From an uncultured Paracoccus sp. (GTDB lineage Bacteria > Pseudomonadota > Alphaproteobacteria > Rhodobacterales > Rhodobacteraceae): a stretch of DNA of 64,000 nucleotides. Positions within the stretch are counted from its first letter, which is position 1; the number at the start of each line of letters is the position of its first letter. Under the pieces are notes generated by a model. The model did no database searches. It worked only from the letters and a program-made list of their open reading frames with translations, and had not been told where the DNA came from. The DNA lies in the NCBI RefSeq assembly GCF_947496875.1, contig NZ_CANMEH010000001.1, positions 1-64,000 of the forward strand, given 5' to 3'. A program made the translations under genes and the position numbers. Shown here piece after piece: positions 40,108 to 49,619 of this stretch.

Positions 40108-41171
40108 GCCAGCCGCCCCGCCCCCCAGCGGGCCGCGTCGGCCACCGCCGGGTCGGGATCGTCCGCCAGCGCCTGCGCCACGACCCGCAGCCGCGGCAGA
40201 CCGCTGTTGCCGATCGCATAGAGCACGTTGCGCACCATCCGGTCGCGCCCGATCCGCTTGATCGGGCTGCCCGAGAACCGCGTCCGGAACCCGGCATCGT
40301 CCAGCCTCGCCAGCTCGTCCAGCGGCGGCGCCCGGTGCGGCCCGTGATAGCGCATCTCGCGCGCGCCGGCCGCGAACTTGTTCCACGGACAGACCGCCAG
40401 GCAGTCGTCGCAGCCATAGATCCGGTTGCCCAGCAGCGGCCGCAACTCGTGATCGACCGGGCCCCGATGCTCGATCGTCAGATAGGAAATGCAGCGCCGG
40501 GCATCCAGCTGGAACGGGGCCGGAAAGGCGCGGGTCGGGCAGATGTCCAGACAGGCGGTGCAGCTGCCGCAATGGTCGGTCTCCGGCGCATCCACCGGCA
40601 GCGGCAGGGTGGTGAAGATCGCGCCCAGGAAGAACCAGTTGCCCAGGTCGCGCGACAGCAGGTTGGTGTGCTTGCCCTGCCAGCCCAGCCCGGCCGCCTG
40701 CGCCAGCGGCTTTTCCATCACCGGGGCGGTATCGACGAACACCTTGATCTCGCCGCCCGCCTCCGCGATCAGCCAGCGCCCCAGCCGCTTCAGCCGCGCC
40801 TTGACGATATCGTGGTAGTCCTTGCCCTGCGCATAGACGCTGACCGCGCCGCGGTCGGGCCGTTCCAGGTCCTCGCGCGGATCATGGCCGGGCGTGTAGG
40901 TTTCGGCCAGCATCACCACAGCGCGGGCGTCGGGCCACAGCGCCGCCGGGTCGCCGCGCCAGCCCATCCGTTCCGCCATCCAGCCCATCTGCCCGTGCCG
41001 GTCCGCGCCGACATAGGCGGCCAGCCGCCCGGCCGCCTGCGGGATCGCGTCGGGGGTCGTGATCCGGGCGGCCAAAAATCCCTCGGCCAGCGCCTGCGCG
41101 ACCAGCGCCGATTTCAGCGCCGCGGCGTCGGGACCACCGGCCGGGCGCGGATCAGAAGTCGAGCTGGGCAT
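40104..41171 (-). CDS. queG: Epoxyqueuosine reductase
   Basis: A 355-residue cobalamin-dependent iron-sulfur enzyme performing the last step of queuosine synthesis in t[22 protein letters not shown] and [18 protein letters not shown] are the core motifs. The two 4Fe-4S clusters are bound by [12 protein letters not shown] and [13 protein letters not shown]-terminal HEAT-like stretch ([18 protein letters not shown]) contacts tRNA. ATG 41171 overlaps the GST gene end by 20 bases. An ATG 26 codons upstream is in frame but lies in shadow sequence. Confidence 0.94.
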   Translation of the reverse strand: MPSSTSDPRPAGGPDAAALKSALVAQALAEGFLAARITTPDAIPQAAGRLAAYVGADRHGQMGWMAERMGWRGDPAALWPDARAVVMLAETYTPGHDPREDLERPDRGAVSVYAQGKDYHDIVKARLKRLGRWLIAEAGGEIKVFVDTAPVMEKPLAQAAGLGWQGKHTNLLSRDLGNWFFLGAIFTTLPLPVDAPETDHCGSCTACLDICPTRAFPAPFQLDARRCISYLTIEHRGPVDHELRPLLGNRIYGCDDCLAVCPWNKFAAGAREMRYHGPHRAPPLDELARLDDAGFRTRFSGSPIKRIGRDRMVRNVLYAIGNSGLPRLRVVAQALADDPDPAVADAARWGAGRLA

Positions 41172-41838
41172 AATGCGCGGCCGGCGGAATGCCCGGCACC
41201 TGGTCGGCCAGCACGCTGCGGAACGCCGGGCGCGACTTGACCGTCGCATACCAGTCGCTCAGCGTGGTCGAGCGGTCCCAGTCCACGTCCGAGATGTAGT
41301 CGAGACAGGACAGATGGGCGGCGGCGGTGAAATCGGCCAGGCTCAGCGTGTTGCCGGCCAGCCACTTGCGCGATTCAAGCAGCCCGCTCAGGTAGTCCAT
41401 GTGGTCGCGGACCGCGCGCAGCCCGGCCTTGACCAGCCGCGAATCCGGATAGCCGGCCTTCATCAGCTTCTTCCACACCCGCTCCGACAGGATCGGGGCG
41501 GTGACCTCGTGATAGAACTTGTCGTCGAACCACGCGCACAGCCGGCGCACCTCATAGCGTTCCAGCGGGGTCGTCGGCAGCAGCGGCGGGGTCGGCACGG
41601 TTTCGTCCAGATATTCGCAGATCGCCTGGCTTTCGGCCATCAGCCGGCCGTCCATGCGCAGCACCGGGATCTTGCCGGCCGGGTTGCGCCGGGCGACCTC
41701 GGACCCCGGCTCCCAGTAGCGTTCCTCGACCAGTTCGACCTCGATCCGCTTCTCGCCCAGCACCAGCCGCACCTTGCGGCAGAACGGGGACAGGGCGATG
41801 TGGTAAAGACGCGGGGTCTGGGTGGCGTGCGGGGTCAT
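41152..41838 (-). CDS. Glutathione S-transferase family protein
   Basis: A 228-residue thioredoxin-fold/alpha-helical protein. The N-terminal domain has [20 protein letters not shown], with the S-P-F-C active-site position, and [22 protein letters not shown] for glutathione binding. The C-terminal helical domain has [19 protein letters not shown], the family N-capping box. The substrate is unknown. It precedes queG with overlap. Confidence 0.92.
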   Translation of the reverse strand: MTPHATQTPRLYHIALSPFCRKVRLVLGEKRIEVELVEERYWEPGSEVARRNPAGKIPVLRMDGRLMAESQAICEYLDETVPTPPLLPTTPLERYEVRRLCAWFDDKFYHEVTAPILSERVWKKLMKAGYPDSRLVKAGLRAVRDHMDYLSGLLESRKWLAGNTLSLADFTAAAHLSCLDYISDVDWDRSTTLSDWYATVKSRPAFRSVLADQVPGIPPAAHYAQLDF

Positions 41839-41964
41839 GGGTCCGTGGGTCTGGGAATGGGGGTCAGGTGAAAACCTGCGGCGGTGATACGCGCCGCGCC
41901 GCCGCCTTTCAACCGCAGGGGGCCACCCGGGACGCGACCGGAGGGCAGCCTCGACCGCGCCGGG

Positions 41965-42717
41965 TCAGCGCGGCGTCTGGAAACAGGCGGCCCGGCCGTC
42001 CCGGTCGATGGTCGCGGCGCCGTCGGCAATGGCGCGCGCCCGCGCCGATCCCGGCTGCGGGCGGCGCTGCTTCGGGGCCGGCAACACCGCCGCCAGCGCC
42101 GCCGCCTGGGCGGGGGTGATCCGGTCGGGCGTGGTGCCGAACAGCTCGCGCGCCGCCGCGTCGATGCCGAAGATCCCCGGCCCGAACTCGGCCACGTTCA
42201 GATAGACCTCCAGGATGCGCCGCTTGGACCAGACCGCCTCGATCATCGGCGTGTAGACGGTTTCCAGCAGCTTGCGGATCCAGCTGCGGCCCTGCCACAG
42301 ATAGACGTTCTTGGCGGTCTGCTGGGTCAGGGTCGAGGCGCCGCGCGACGACCCCGACGCGATCACCCGGCGGATCTCGGCCATGTCGAACCCCCAGTGC
42401 CGGCAGAAATTCGCGTCCTCGGCCGCCACGACCGAGCGGGCGACGACCGGGGCGATCGCGTCCATGCGGACCCAGCTGCGCGACACCCGCCCGGATTCGG
42501 CCATGATCGTCCAGGTGGTGGGCGGGTTGACCATCCAGTACAGCACGACCAGCGCCGCCATCAGCGCCAGCACCCGCAGCCCGAACCAGCGCAGCGCTCG
42601 CCGCACCGGCCGCAGCAGTCGCCAGGCCCGCCGGCGCAGGCGCCAGCGCCGCGCCGGGCGTGGCCGCTCGACGGGCGCGTCGACCGGCGGGGCAGGGGGG
42701 ATGGCGTGGCGCGGCAT
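41965..42717 (-). CDS. mtgA: Monofunctional peptidoglycan glycosyltransferase
   Basis: A 250-residue GT51 enzyme polymerising lipid II into glycan chains at the inner membrane. An arginine-rich cytoplasmic start is followed by one membrane helix (LRVLALMAALVVLYWMV). All GT51 motifs are present: EDANFCRHWGFD with the catalytic Glu, GASTLTQQTAKN, and KRRILEVYLNVAEFG. There is no transpeptidase domain, so it is the monofunctional form. Confidence 0.95.
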   Translation of the reverse strand: MPRHAIPPAPPVDAPVERPRPARRWRLRRRAWRLLRPVRRALRWFGLRVLALMAALVVLYWMVNPPTTWTIMAESGRVSRSWVRMDAIAPVVARSVVAAEDANFCRHWGFDMAEIRRVIASGSSRGASTLTQQTAKNVYLWQGRSWIRKLLETVYTPMIEAVWSKRRILEVYLNVAEFGPGIFGIDAAARELFGTTPDRITPAQAAALAAVLPAPKQRRPQPGSARARAIADGAATIDRDGRAACFQTPR

Positions 42718-42832
42718 GCAGGCGTCCTGTCACGCCCCCGCGCCGCTGGTCAAGAAACGCGCCCTGCCGCCCGCCTCGCGCCCGGTCCGGCGCGGCGCGG
42801 CGGCCACAGGGACCAGACTTTGCGAAGGGTGG

Positions 42833-43495
42833 TTACAGGCGGGGCGGCGCGGTGGGCTCGGCCGGGGTGTCGTCGTCGTCGCCCGCCGCATGCGGGGGCT
42901 GCGGGTGCGTGGTCCGGTGGGCGGTGGCCCCTGCGTCGGCCGTCGTCCGCGTCCCCGTCGCCTGTCCGGCTGCGGGAACCGACGACGCGGCCAGCGGCGC
43001 CGCGGCCGCGCCGGCCAGGGCGCTGCGCAGCCGCGCCTCGTCGTCGTTGCTCAGCGAGGTCTGGATCAGCCGTGCCCGGCTGCCATACTGCTCGACCCGC
43101 GGCAGCAGCTTGTCCAGGTTCAGCTTGCGCGACAGGATGAACACCGCGCCGCTGCCGACCGGCACGGTCTTGCCGATCTCGCGGATGAAATCGTCCGGGA
43201 TGCCGTAATCCGTGGCGCTGCCGGCCAGCGCGCCGGCGCCCGCCCCGATTGCCGCGCCCAGCAGCGGGTTCAGGAACAGCAGCCCGATCAGCCCGCCCCA
43301 GAAGGTGCCGCCGATCGCCCCCGCGGCGGTCAGGTTCGTGGCCTGGTGCAGCTGGTATTCGCCCCCGCTCGGGCGGGTGACGACAACCGCATCCTCCAGC
43401 TCGACCAGATACTCGCCCTGCGCCTTGATCAGTTCCTGGCGCATCGAAAAGGCATCGGCCTCGTCGTCGAAGGCAATGACGATCAGATCGGACAT
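42833..43495 (-). CDS. DUF1269-like membrane-associated protein
   Basis: A 220-residue protein of no known function. DLIVIAFDDEADAF starts a small alpha/beta domain. A glycine/alanine-rich double hairpin follows (GAIGGTFWGGLIGLLFLNPL, GAAIGAGAGALAG), likely inserted in the membrane. YGIPDDFIREIG and VFILSRKLNLDKLLPRV are conserved in the family. The last 50 residues are Ala/Thr/Pro-rich and disordered. It is monocistronic. Confidence 0.82.
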   Translation of the reverse strand: MSDLIVIAFDDEADAFSMRQELIKAQGEYLVELEDAVVVTRPSGGEYQLHQATNLTAAGAIGGTFWGGLIGLLFLNPLLGAAIGAGAGALAGSATDYGIPDDFIREIGKTVPVGSGAVFILSRKLNLDKLLPRVEQYGSRARLIQTSLSNDDEARLRSALAGAAAAPLAASSVPAAGQATGTRTTADAGATAHRTTHPQPPHAAGDDDDTPAEPTAPPRL

Positions 43496-43753
43496 GAGTG
43501 TGGTTCCCCGGTGTGAGTCAGCGTTCCACAGGAAACCCCCGCGCGGTGCGCCGGTTCCGGACCCGTGCCATGACGGGGCGGCATGGCACCGGGGCGCCCG
43601 GACACGGACGTCACGACTGGGGCGGGCGTGACGTTCGCGTCATGCAGGGCGGCAGGGGGGACCCCGCCGCCCTATGCGCCCGCCCGATCCGCACGACCCA
43701 CCCGCTCGACCAGCGCGGCCCCGCCCGACCGGGCCCACCCGGCCGGGTCTGCC

Positions 43754-46700
43754 TCACTCGGCCGGAACCGCGGCCAGATCGCCGGTCTCTTCCAGCGGGT
43801 GGGACAGATGCGGCAGCATCTCGCGCGGGCAGACCTGCAGGAAATGGCCGCGCTCGCTGTCCCAGTCCTGCAGGATCGCGGCGGCGCGCGCGCTGCCGGT
43901 TTCCGCGGCGTGGCGCGCGATCAGGGTTTTCAGCTCGTCCTCCCAGTGGCTCTGCGTGACCGGGCAGGTGACCAGCGTCTCCATGTTCATGTAGCGGTGC
44001 GCCTGCCCGTCCGGGTCGTACAGATAGGCCATGCCGCCGGTCATCCCGGCCCCGAAATTGGCGCCGATCCGTCCCAGGATCACCGCGACCCCGCCGGTCA
44101 TGTATTCGCAGCCATTGGTGCCGCAGCCCTCGATCACCACCTTCGCGCCGCTGTTGCGGACCCCAAAGCGCTCGCCGGCGCGGCCGGCCGCGAACAGGTA
44201 GCCGTCGGTCGCACCATACAGCACCGTGTTGCCGATGATGACGTTGTCGGCGGCGACCAGCGGGCTGGCCATCGGCGGGCGCACGACGATGATGCCGCCC
44301 GACAGGCCCTTGCCCACATAGTCGTTGGCGTCGCCGGTCACCTCGATCTTCAGCCCCGGCGCGGCAAAGGCGCCCAGCGACTGCCCGGCGCTGCCGGTCA
44401 GGCGCAGCGTCAGGTGGTCGGGCTGCAGGCCGTTCCGCATGCCGTATTTCTGCACGATCATCGAACTGGTGCGCGTGCCGATGGTCCGGTGGGTGTTGCG
44501 GACCGCATAGGACAGCTGCATCTTCTCGCCGTCCTCGAAGAACCGGGCCGCGTCCTTGACGATCTCGGCGTCCAGCGTGTCCAGCACCGCGTTGCGCGGC
44601 CGGGTCCGGTCATAGATGATCTTCTCGGCCCCATCGACGGTGATCAGCAGCGGGTTCAGGTCCAGGTCGTCCAGATGCGCGGCGCCGCGGCTGACCTGGG
44701 TCAGCAGGTCGGCCCGGCCGATGATCTCGTCCAGCGACCGCGCCCCGATCGAGGCGAGGATCTCCCGCACCTCCTGCGCGTAAAAGGTGATCAGGTTGAC
44801 CACCTTGTCGGCGCTGCCGGTGAACATCGCCCGCAGCTTCTCGTCCTGGGTGCAGACGCCCACCGGGCAGGTGTTCGACTGGCACTGGCGGACCATGATG
44901 CAACCCATCGCGATCAGCGCCGCGGTGCCGATGCCGTATTCCTCGGCCCCCATCATCGCCGCCATGACGATGTCGCGCCCGGTGCGCAGCCCGCCATCGG
45001 TGCGCAGCGTCACCCGGTCGCGCAGCCGGTTCATCGCCAGCACCTGGTGCGCCTCGGTCAGGCCCATTTCCCACGGCAGACCGGCGAACTTGATCGACGT
45101 GGCGGGGCTGGCCCCGGTGCCGCCGTTGTGGCCGGAAATCAGGATGATGTCGGCCTTGGCCTTGGCGACGCCCGCGGCGATGGTGCCGACCCCGCGGCCG
45201 GCAACCAGCTTGACGGTGATCCGGGCCCGCGGGTTGATCTGCTTGAGATCGTAGATCAGCTGCGCCAAGTCCTCGATCGAATAGATGTCGTGGTGCGGCG
45301 GTGGCGAGATCAGCGTCACCCCCGGGGTCGAGTGGCGCAGCCGCGCGATCAGCTTCGTCACCTTCATGCCGGGCAGCTGTCCGCCCTCGCCGGGCTTGGC
45401 GCCCTGGGCGACCTTGATCTCCAGCTCCTCGCAGGCGTTCAGGTATTCGGCGGTGACGCCGAACCGGCCCGAGGCCACCTGCTTGATCTTGGCGCTGGGA
45501 TTGTCGCCGTTCGGCAGCGCCCGGTGATGGGCCGGGTCCTCGCCACCCTCGCCGCTGTCGGATTTCGCGCCGATCCGGTTCATCGCGATGTTCAGCGTCA
45601 TGTGCGCCTCGGGCGACAGCGCGCCCAGGCTCATCCCCGGCGTGACAAAGCGCTTGCGGATCGCGGTGATGCTTTCCACCTCCTCGATCGGCACCGGACG
45701 GCCCAGCGGCTTGATGTCCAGCAGGTCGCGGATATGGATCGGCGGGTTGGCCCGCATCGCCGCGGAAAACTGCTTCCACACCTCGTAGCTGGCCTTTTCG
45801 CAAGCCAGCTGCAGCAGCCGCATCGTGCCGGCCTCCCAGGCGTGCTTCTCGCCGGTGCGCCGGGCCTTGTAGAACCCGCCGATCGGCACCAGGTCGACAT
45901 GCTCGCCGTGCCAGCCCTTGTGGTGGATGTCCTCCAGCTTGGCCTGCAGCCCGTGCAGCCCGATCCCGGAAATCCGGCTCTGCATGCCCGGGAAATACTC
46001 GGCCACCATCGCCCGGCTCAGCCCCACCGCCTCGAAGTTCAGCCCGCCCCGATAGGACGACAGGACCGAGATCCCCATCTTGGCCATGATCTTCAGCAGA
46101 CCGGCGTCCACCGCGTCGCGATAGCGGTTCATCGCGTCGATCAGGTTGCCGGCCATCAGCCCGCGCTCGATCCGGTCGGCGATCGTGTCCTGGGCCAGAT
46201 ACGGGTTCACCGTGGTCGCGCCGCAGCCGATCAGCACCGCAAAGTAATGCGGGTCGATGCATTCCGCCGACCGCACGTTCAGCGAACAGAAGGTCCGCAG
46301 CCCCTTGCGGGTCAGCCAGGAATGCACCGCGCTGGTCGCCAGGATCATCGGCAGGCCGATCCGCGTCTCGTCCTGGCGCTCGTCGGTCAGCACCAGCTGC
46401 CCGGCGCCGGACCGCACCGCGTCCTCGGCCTCGGCCCGGATCCGGGCCAGCGCCTCGCCCATCGCCTCGGGCCCGGCGCCGTCGGCAAAGCTGCAGTCGA
46501 TCCAGGTCACCGCGTCGCCGAACATCCGCACCACCTCGGCCAGCTCGCCATTGGCCAGGAACGGGGCCTCCAGCAGGGTGATCTCGGTGTGCTTGGAACT
46601 CTCGTCCAGCACGTTCTTCAGGTTGCCGAACCGGGTCTTCAGGCTCATCACCCGGGTCTCGCGCAGCGAATCGATCGGCGGGTTGGTGACCTGGGAAAAG

Positions 46701-48304
46701 TTCTGGCGGAAGAAATGGCTCAGCGGCCGGTACTGCCCCGACAGCACCGCCGGCGGCGTGTCGTCGCCCATCGACGCCAGGGTTTCCTTGCCGTCCTCGG
46801 CCATCGGCGCCAGCACCGTCTCGATCTCCTCGACGGTATAGCCGGCGGCGATCTGGCGGCGGCGCAGCGCCTCGCCGGTATAGGTGGCGGGCTCGGGCAG
46901 GTGGGCCAGCATGGCGCTGGGCTGCACGACCTTCTCGACCCAGTCGCCGAACGGCTGCGACGCGGCCAGCAGGTCCTTGATCTCCCGGTCGTGGTAAAGC
47001 CGCCCGTCTTCCATGTCGACGGCGATCATCTGCCCCGGTCCCAGCGCGCCCTTTTCCCGGACCGCGGCCTCGTCCACCGGCACCATCCCGACCTCTGACC
47101 CCGCGACCAGCAGCCCGTCGCCGGTCACCACATAGCGCATCGGCCGCAGCCCGTTGCGGTCCAGCCCGCCGCAGACCCAGCGCCCGTCGGTCATCGCCAG
47201 CGCCGCCGGCCCGTCCCACGGCTCCATGATGGAATTGCAGTAGGCGTACATGTCCGACCACGCCTTGGGCAGGTCGGTGGTGGCCTTGGACCAGGCCTCG
47301 GGCACCATGATCGTCTTGGTCATCGGCGCGTTGCGCCCCGACCGGACCATCACCTCGAACACCGCGTCCAGCGCCGCGCTGTCGGACGACCCGCCCGGCA
47401 CGATCGGCTTGATGTCCTCGGCCATCTCGCCAAAGCTCGCCGACGCCATCCGGATCTCGTGGCTCTTCAGCCAGTTGATGTTGCCGCGCAGGGTGTTGAT
47501 CTCGCCGTTATGGGCCAGCATCCGGAACGGCTGGGCCAGCCACCATTGCGGGAAGGTGTTGGTCGAATAGCGCTGGTGATAGATCGCGAAGGCGCTCTCG
47601 AACCGCTCGTCCTGCAGGTCGGGATAGAACTCGGCCACCTGCTCGGCCAGCATCATCCCCTTGTAGATGATCGACCGGCAGGACAGCGACGCGAAATACA
47701 GCCCCTGCAGCTGCGCCGCCGCGGCGGCCCGCTCGATCCGCCGGCGGATGATGTACAGCTCGCGCTCGAAGGTCTCGGGGTCGATGTCCTTGTCGCAGCG
47801 GATCAGGATCTGCTCGATCTCGGGGCGGGTGGCGTTGGCCTTCTCGCCCAGCACCGCGACATTCACCGGGACATGCCGCCAGCCATAGATGTAATGGCCC
47901 ATCCGCAGCACCTCGGTCTCGACGATGGTGCGGCACTGTTCCTGGGCGCCGAAATCGGTGCGGGGCAGGAACACCTGGCCCACCGCGAACAGCTTGTCGG
48001 GATCGGCCTCGTGGCCGGTGCGGCGCACCTGGTCGTGAAAGAACGCCAGCGGGATCTGCACGTGGATGCCGGCGCCGTCGCCGGTCTTGCCGTCCGCATC
48101 GACGGCGCCGCGGTGCCAGACCGCCTTCAGCGCCTCGATGCCGTGCTCGACGACCTTGCGCGACGGCGTCCCCTTGATGCTGACCACCAGCCCCACCCCG
48201 CACGAGGCGTGCTCGTCCTCGTCGCGGTACAGCGAATGTTCGGCCATCCACGCACGCCGCGCGGTTTCCTGTTCCTGCCAGTCGGTCGGAATGCGGGACA
48301 TCAT
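43754..48304 (-). CDS. gltB: Glutamate synthase (NADPH) large subunit
   Basis: A 1516-residue flavoenzyme subunit that transfers the glutamine amide to 2-oxoglutarate. The Ntn-glutaminase nucleophile is the Cys of HASCGVGLVVSIKG near residue 35, after removal of a short propeptide. The FMN and 3Fe-4S region contains GHNGGTGASPATSI and C-I-M-V-R-Q-C-Q-S-N-T-C-P-V-G-V-C. The C-terminal GXGXG beta-helix domain is present. Its start overlaps the GFA gene by four bases. With gltD it makes GOGAT for ammonia assimilation. Confidence 0.97.
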   Translation of the reverse strand: MMSRIPTDWQEQETARRAWMAEHSLYRDEDEHASCGVGLVVSIKGTPSRKVVEHGIEALKAVWHRGAVDADGKTGDGAGIHVQIPLAFFHDQVRRTGHEADPDKLFAVGQVFLPRTDFGAQEQCRTIVETEVLRMGHYIYGWRHVPVNVAVLGEKANATRPEIEQILIRCDKDIDPETFERELYIIRRRIERAAAAAQLQGLYFASLSCRSIIYKGMMLAEQVAEFYPDLQDERFESAFAIYHQRYSTNTFPQWWLAQPFRMLAHNGEINTLRGNINWLKSHEIRMASASFGEMAEDIKPIVPGGSSDSAALDAVFEVMVRSGRNAPMTKTIMVPEAWSKATTDLPKAWSDMYAYCNSIMEPWDGPAALAMTDGRWVCGGLDRNGLRPMRYVVTGDGLLVAGSEVGMVPVDEAAVREKGALGPGQMIAVDMEDGRLYHDREIKDLLAASQPFGDWVEKVVQPSAMLAHLPEPATYTGEALRRRQIAAGYTVEEIETVLAPMAEDGKETLASMGDDTPPAVLSGQYRPLSHFFRQNFSQVTNPPIDSLRETRVMSLKTRFGNLKNVLDESSKHTEITLLEAPFLANGELAEVVRMFGDAVTWIDCSFADGAGPEAMGEALARIRAEAEDAVRSGAGQLVLTDERQDETRIGLPMILATSAVHSWLTRKGLRTFCSLNVRSAECIDPHYFAVLIGCGATTVNPYLAQDTIADRIERGLMAGNLIDAMNRYRDAVDAGLLKIMAKMGISVLSSYRGGLNFEAVGLSRAMVAEYFPGMQSRISGIGLHGLQAKLEDIHHKGWHGEHVDLVPIGGFYKARRTGEKHAWEAGTMRLLQLACEKASYEVWKQFSAAMRANPPIHIRDLLDIKPLGRPVPIEEVESITAIRKRFVTPGMSLGALSPEAHMTLNIAMNRIGAKSDSGEGGEDPAHHRALPNGDNPSAKIKQVASGRFGVTAEYLNACEELEIKVAQGAKPGEGGQLPGMKVTKLIARLRHSTPGVTLISPPPHHDIYSIEDLAQLIYDLKQINPRARITVKLVAGRGVGTIAAGVAKAKADIILISGHNGGTGASPATSIKFAGLPWEMGLTEAHQVLAMNRLRDRVTLRTDGGLRTGRDIVMAAMMGAEEYGIGTAALIAMGCIMVRQCQSNTCPVGVCTQDEKLRAMFTGSADKVVNLITFYAQEVREILASIGARSLDEIIGRADLLTQVSRGAAHLDDLDLNPLLITVDGAEKIIYDRTRPRNAVLDTLDAEIVKDAARFFEDGEKMQLSYAVRNTHRTIGTRTSSMIVQKYGMRNGLQPDHLTLRLTGSAGQSLGAFAAPGLKIEVTGDANDYVGKGLSGGIIVVRPPMASPLVAADNVIIGNTVLYGATDGYLFAAGRAGERFGVRNSGAKVVIEGCGTNGCEYMTGGVAVILGRIGANFGAGMTGGMAYLYDPDGQAHRYMNMETLVTCPVTQSHWEDELKTLIARHAAETGSARAAAILQDWDSERGHFLQVCPREMLPHLSHPLEETGDLAAVPAE

Positions 48305-48735
48305 GCGCCCTCCTGATGGGGGTTGTCGGTTTCATAGGCTTCCCGGGTGATCCGGGGATGGTCGCCGGCCAGGCCGGCCCAGCGCTGGGCGCAGTCGGCA
48401 TAGACTTCGCGGATCAGCGGGAACGCCGCCGCGATCTCGAACAGGCCGGGCGACAGCTCATAGGGGCCGCCATCGTCGCGCAGCCACAGGTTCGACCCGC
48501 AGCGCGGGCAGAAGGCGCGCTCGGCAAAATCTGTGGCGCGATAGCGGGCGACGTCGCCCGCCACCGCCACCGCGTCGGCCGGGGCCTCGAACCCGGCCAT
48601 GATCCCGCCGCCTGCGCGCCGGCACAGGCTGCAATGGCAGGCGCTGATCGCCGGGTTCCAGGCCTGCAGGGTGATCGTCACCGCCCCGCACAGGCAGCGC
48701 CCGGTGGCCGGGGCGGGTGTCGCCTCAGCCGCCAT
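48301..48735 (-). CDS. GFA-family (CENP-V/GFA domain) zinc protein
   Basis: A 144-residue protein of the glutathione-dependent formaldehyde-activating enzyme fold. Zinc-binding cysteines are in GRCLCGAVT, ACHCSLCRRAGGG and FCPRCGSNLWLR. The usual follow-on segment PYELSPGLFE is present. Members of this family are often annotated only by fold; formaldehyde chemistry is not shown here. It overlaps gltB by four bases and the upstream exported-protein gene by eleven, so all are one operon with gltD. Confidence 0.88.
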   Translation of the reverse strand: MAAEATPAPATGRCLCGAVTITLQAWNPAISACHCSLCRRAGGGIMAGFEAPADAVAVAGDVARYRATDFAERAFCPRCGSNLWLRDDGGPYELSPGLFEIAAAFPLIREVYADCAQRWAGLAGDHPRITREAYETDNPHQEGA

Positions 48736-49444
48736 GACGCCCCCCGGCCCGGATCATCTGCATCTCGCAGTCGTATTCCGGGGTGGTCGATCCGAACCCG
48801 GGCTCGCCCGGGCGGATGAAGCGGACTGGGGAATCGTTGGTTTCCCGCGCCTCGCCGGTCCAGTCGGACGCGGTCTCGATGCCGCCATAGAACCGGCCAT
48901 GGGCGCGGCTGACGAATTGCTGGCCGCGCCGCTCGATCAGCAGGTTGCCGTCGGCGTCGAAGCTGCGCAGCGCAAAGCGCGTGACCTCCAGCGTCTCGCC
49001 GCCCAGCTCGACCGTCTCGCCGGTCAACTCGTCGCGCCCGACATGGTGCAGCCGCTCGCCGTCATCCGAGACGGTCCAGAAATCGAAATCGTCGGCGCCG
49101 GATTCCAGCAGCGTCGACAGGCTGGCCTCGTCGGCGCCGCCCTCCTCCAGCCGGTCGGTCAGCCCGCTCAGCAGGTCGATGCTTTCCATCCAGCGGGTCT
49201 CGGCGTCGATCCGCGACCGGTAGGTGGCGCCCTCGGGGCCGTAATACTCGACCCACTGGTCGCCCGGCGCGTCGGCGTCGCAGCGGTAATGCTGCGACAC
49301 GCTGCAGCTGCGGTTCTGCACCGTCAGCTCCAGCCGGCAGCCCGCCGGCGCGGCAAAGGTCGCCGCCGCGGCCGGCGCGCCGGCCAGCAGGGAAACCCCC
49401 AGCAGACCGGTCCCCAGCAGCGCCGCCAGCGCGTGTGCCCGCAC
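48725..49444 (-). CDS. Exported protein of unknown function within the glt operon
   Basis: A protein of about 239 residues. A signal peptide is clear (LAALLGTGLLGVSLLAGAPA, then AAAATFA). The mature part has four cysteines near its ends (CRLEL, RSCSVSQHYRC, YDCEMQ) that could form disulfides, and a core with GDQWVEYYGPEG and SGADDFDFWTVSDDGERLHH. I do not know the family. GTG 49444 sits just before the signal peptide and is preferred; ATG codons at 49549 and upstream would add a basic, cysteine-rich leader. Confidence 0.65.
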   Translation of the reverse strand: MRAHALAALLGTGLLGVSLLAGAPAAAATFAAPAGCRLELTVQNRSCSVSQHYRCDADAPGDQWVEYYGPEGATYRSRIDAETRWMESIDLLSGLTDRLEEGGADEASLSTLLESGADDFDFWTVSDDGERLHHVGRDELTGETVELGGETLEVTRFALRSFDADGNLLIERRGQQFVSRAHGRFYGGIETASDWTGEARETNDSPVRFIRPGEPGFGSTTPEYDCEMQMIRAGGRHGG

Positions 49445-49619
49445 CGGCCCCGCGCCGCTGCGGCTGCCGCAACCGGGACAGCAAGGCTGACCTGTCGCCG
49501 TCCCGCCCCCCACGCTTGGTGTTGCGCAACGTACGCGAGAACGCTGCATGAAAGCTGCATGAACCATGCGTGAACATCGCATCAGCGTACGCTCCTCGAT
49601 CGGCGGCCCATCCGCCGCC

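Noticed and set aside
43583..47098. Plus-strand open frame of 1171 codons opposite gltB
   Set aside because: It is the antisense shadow of gltB in GC-rich DNA. The translation is His/Arg/Gln-rich with no domain, while gltB is a full conserved enzyme.
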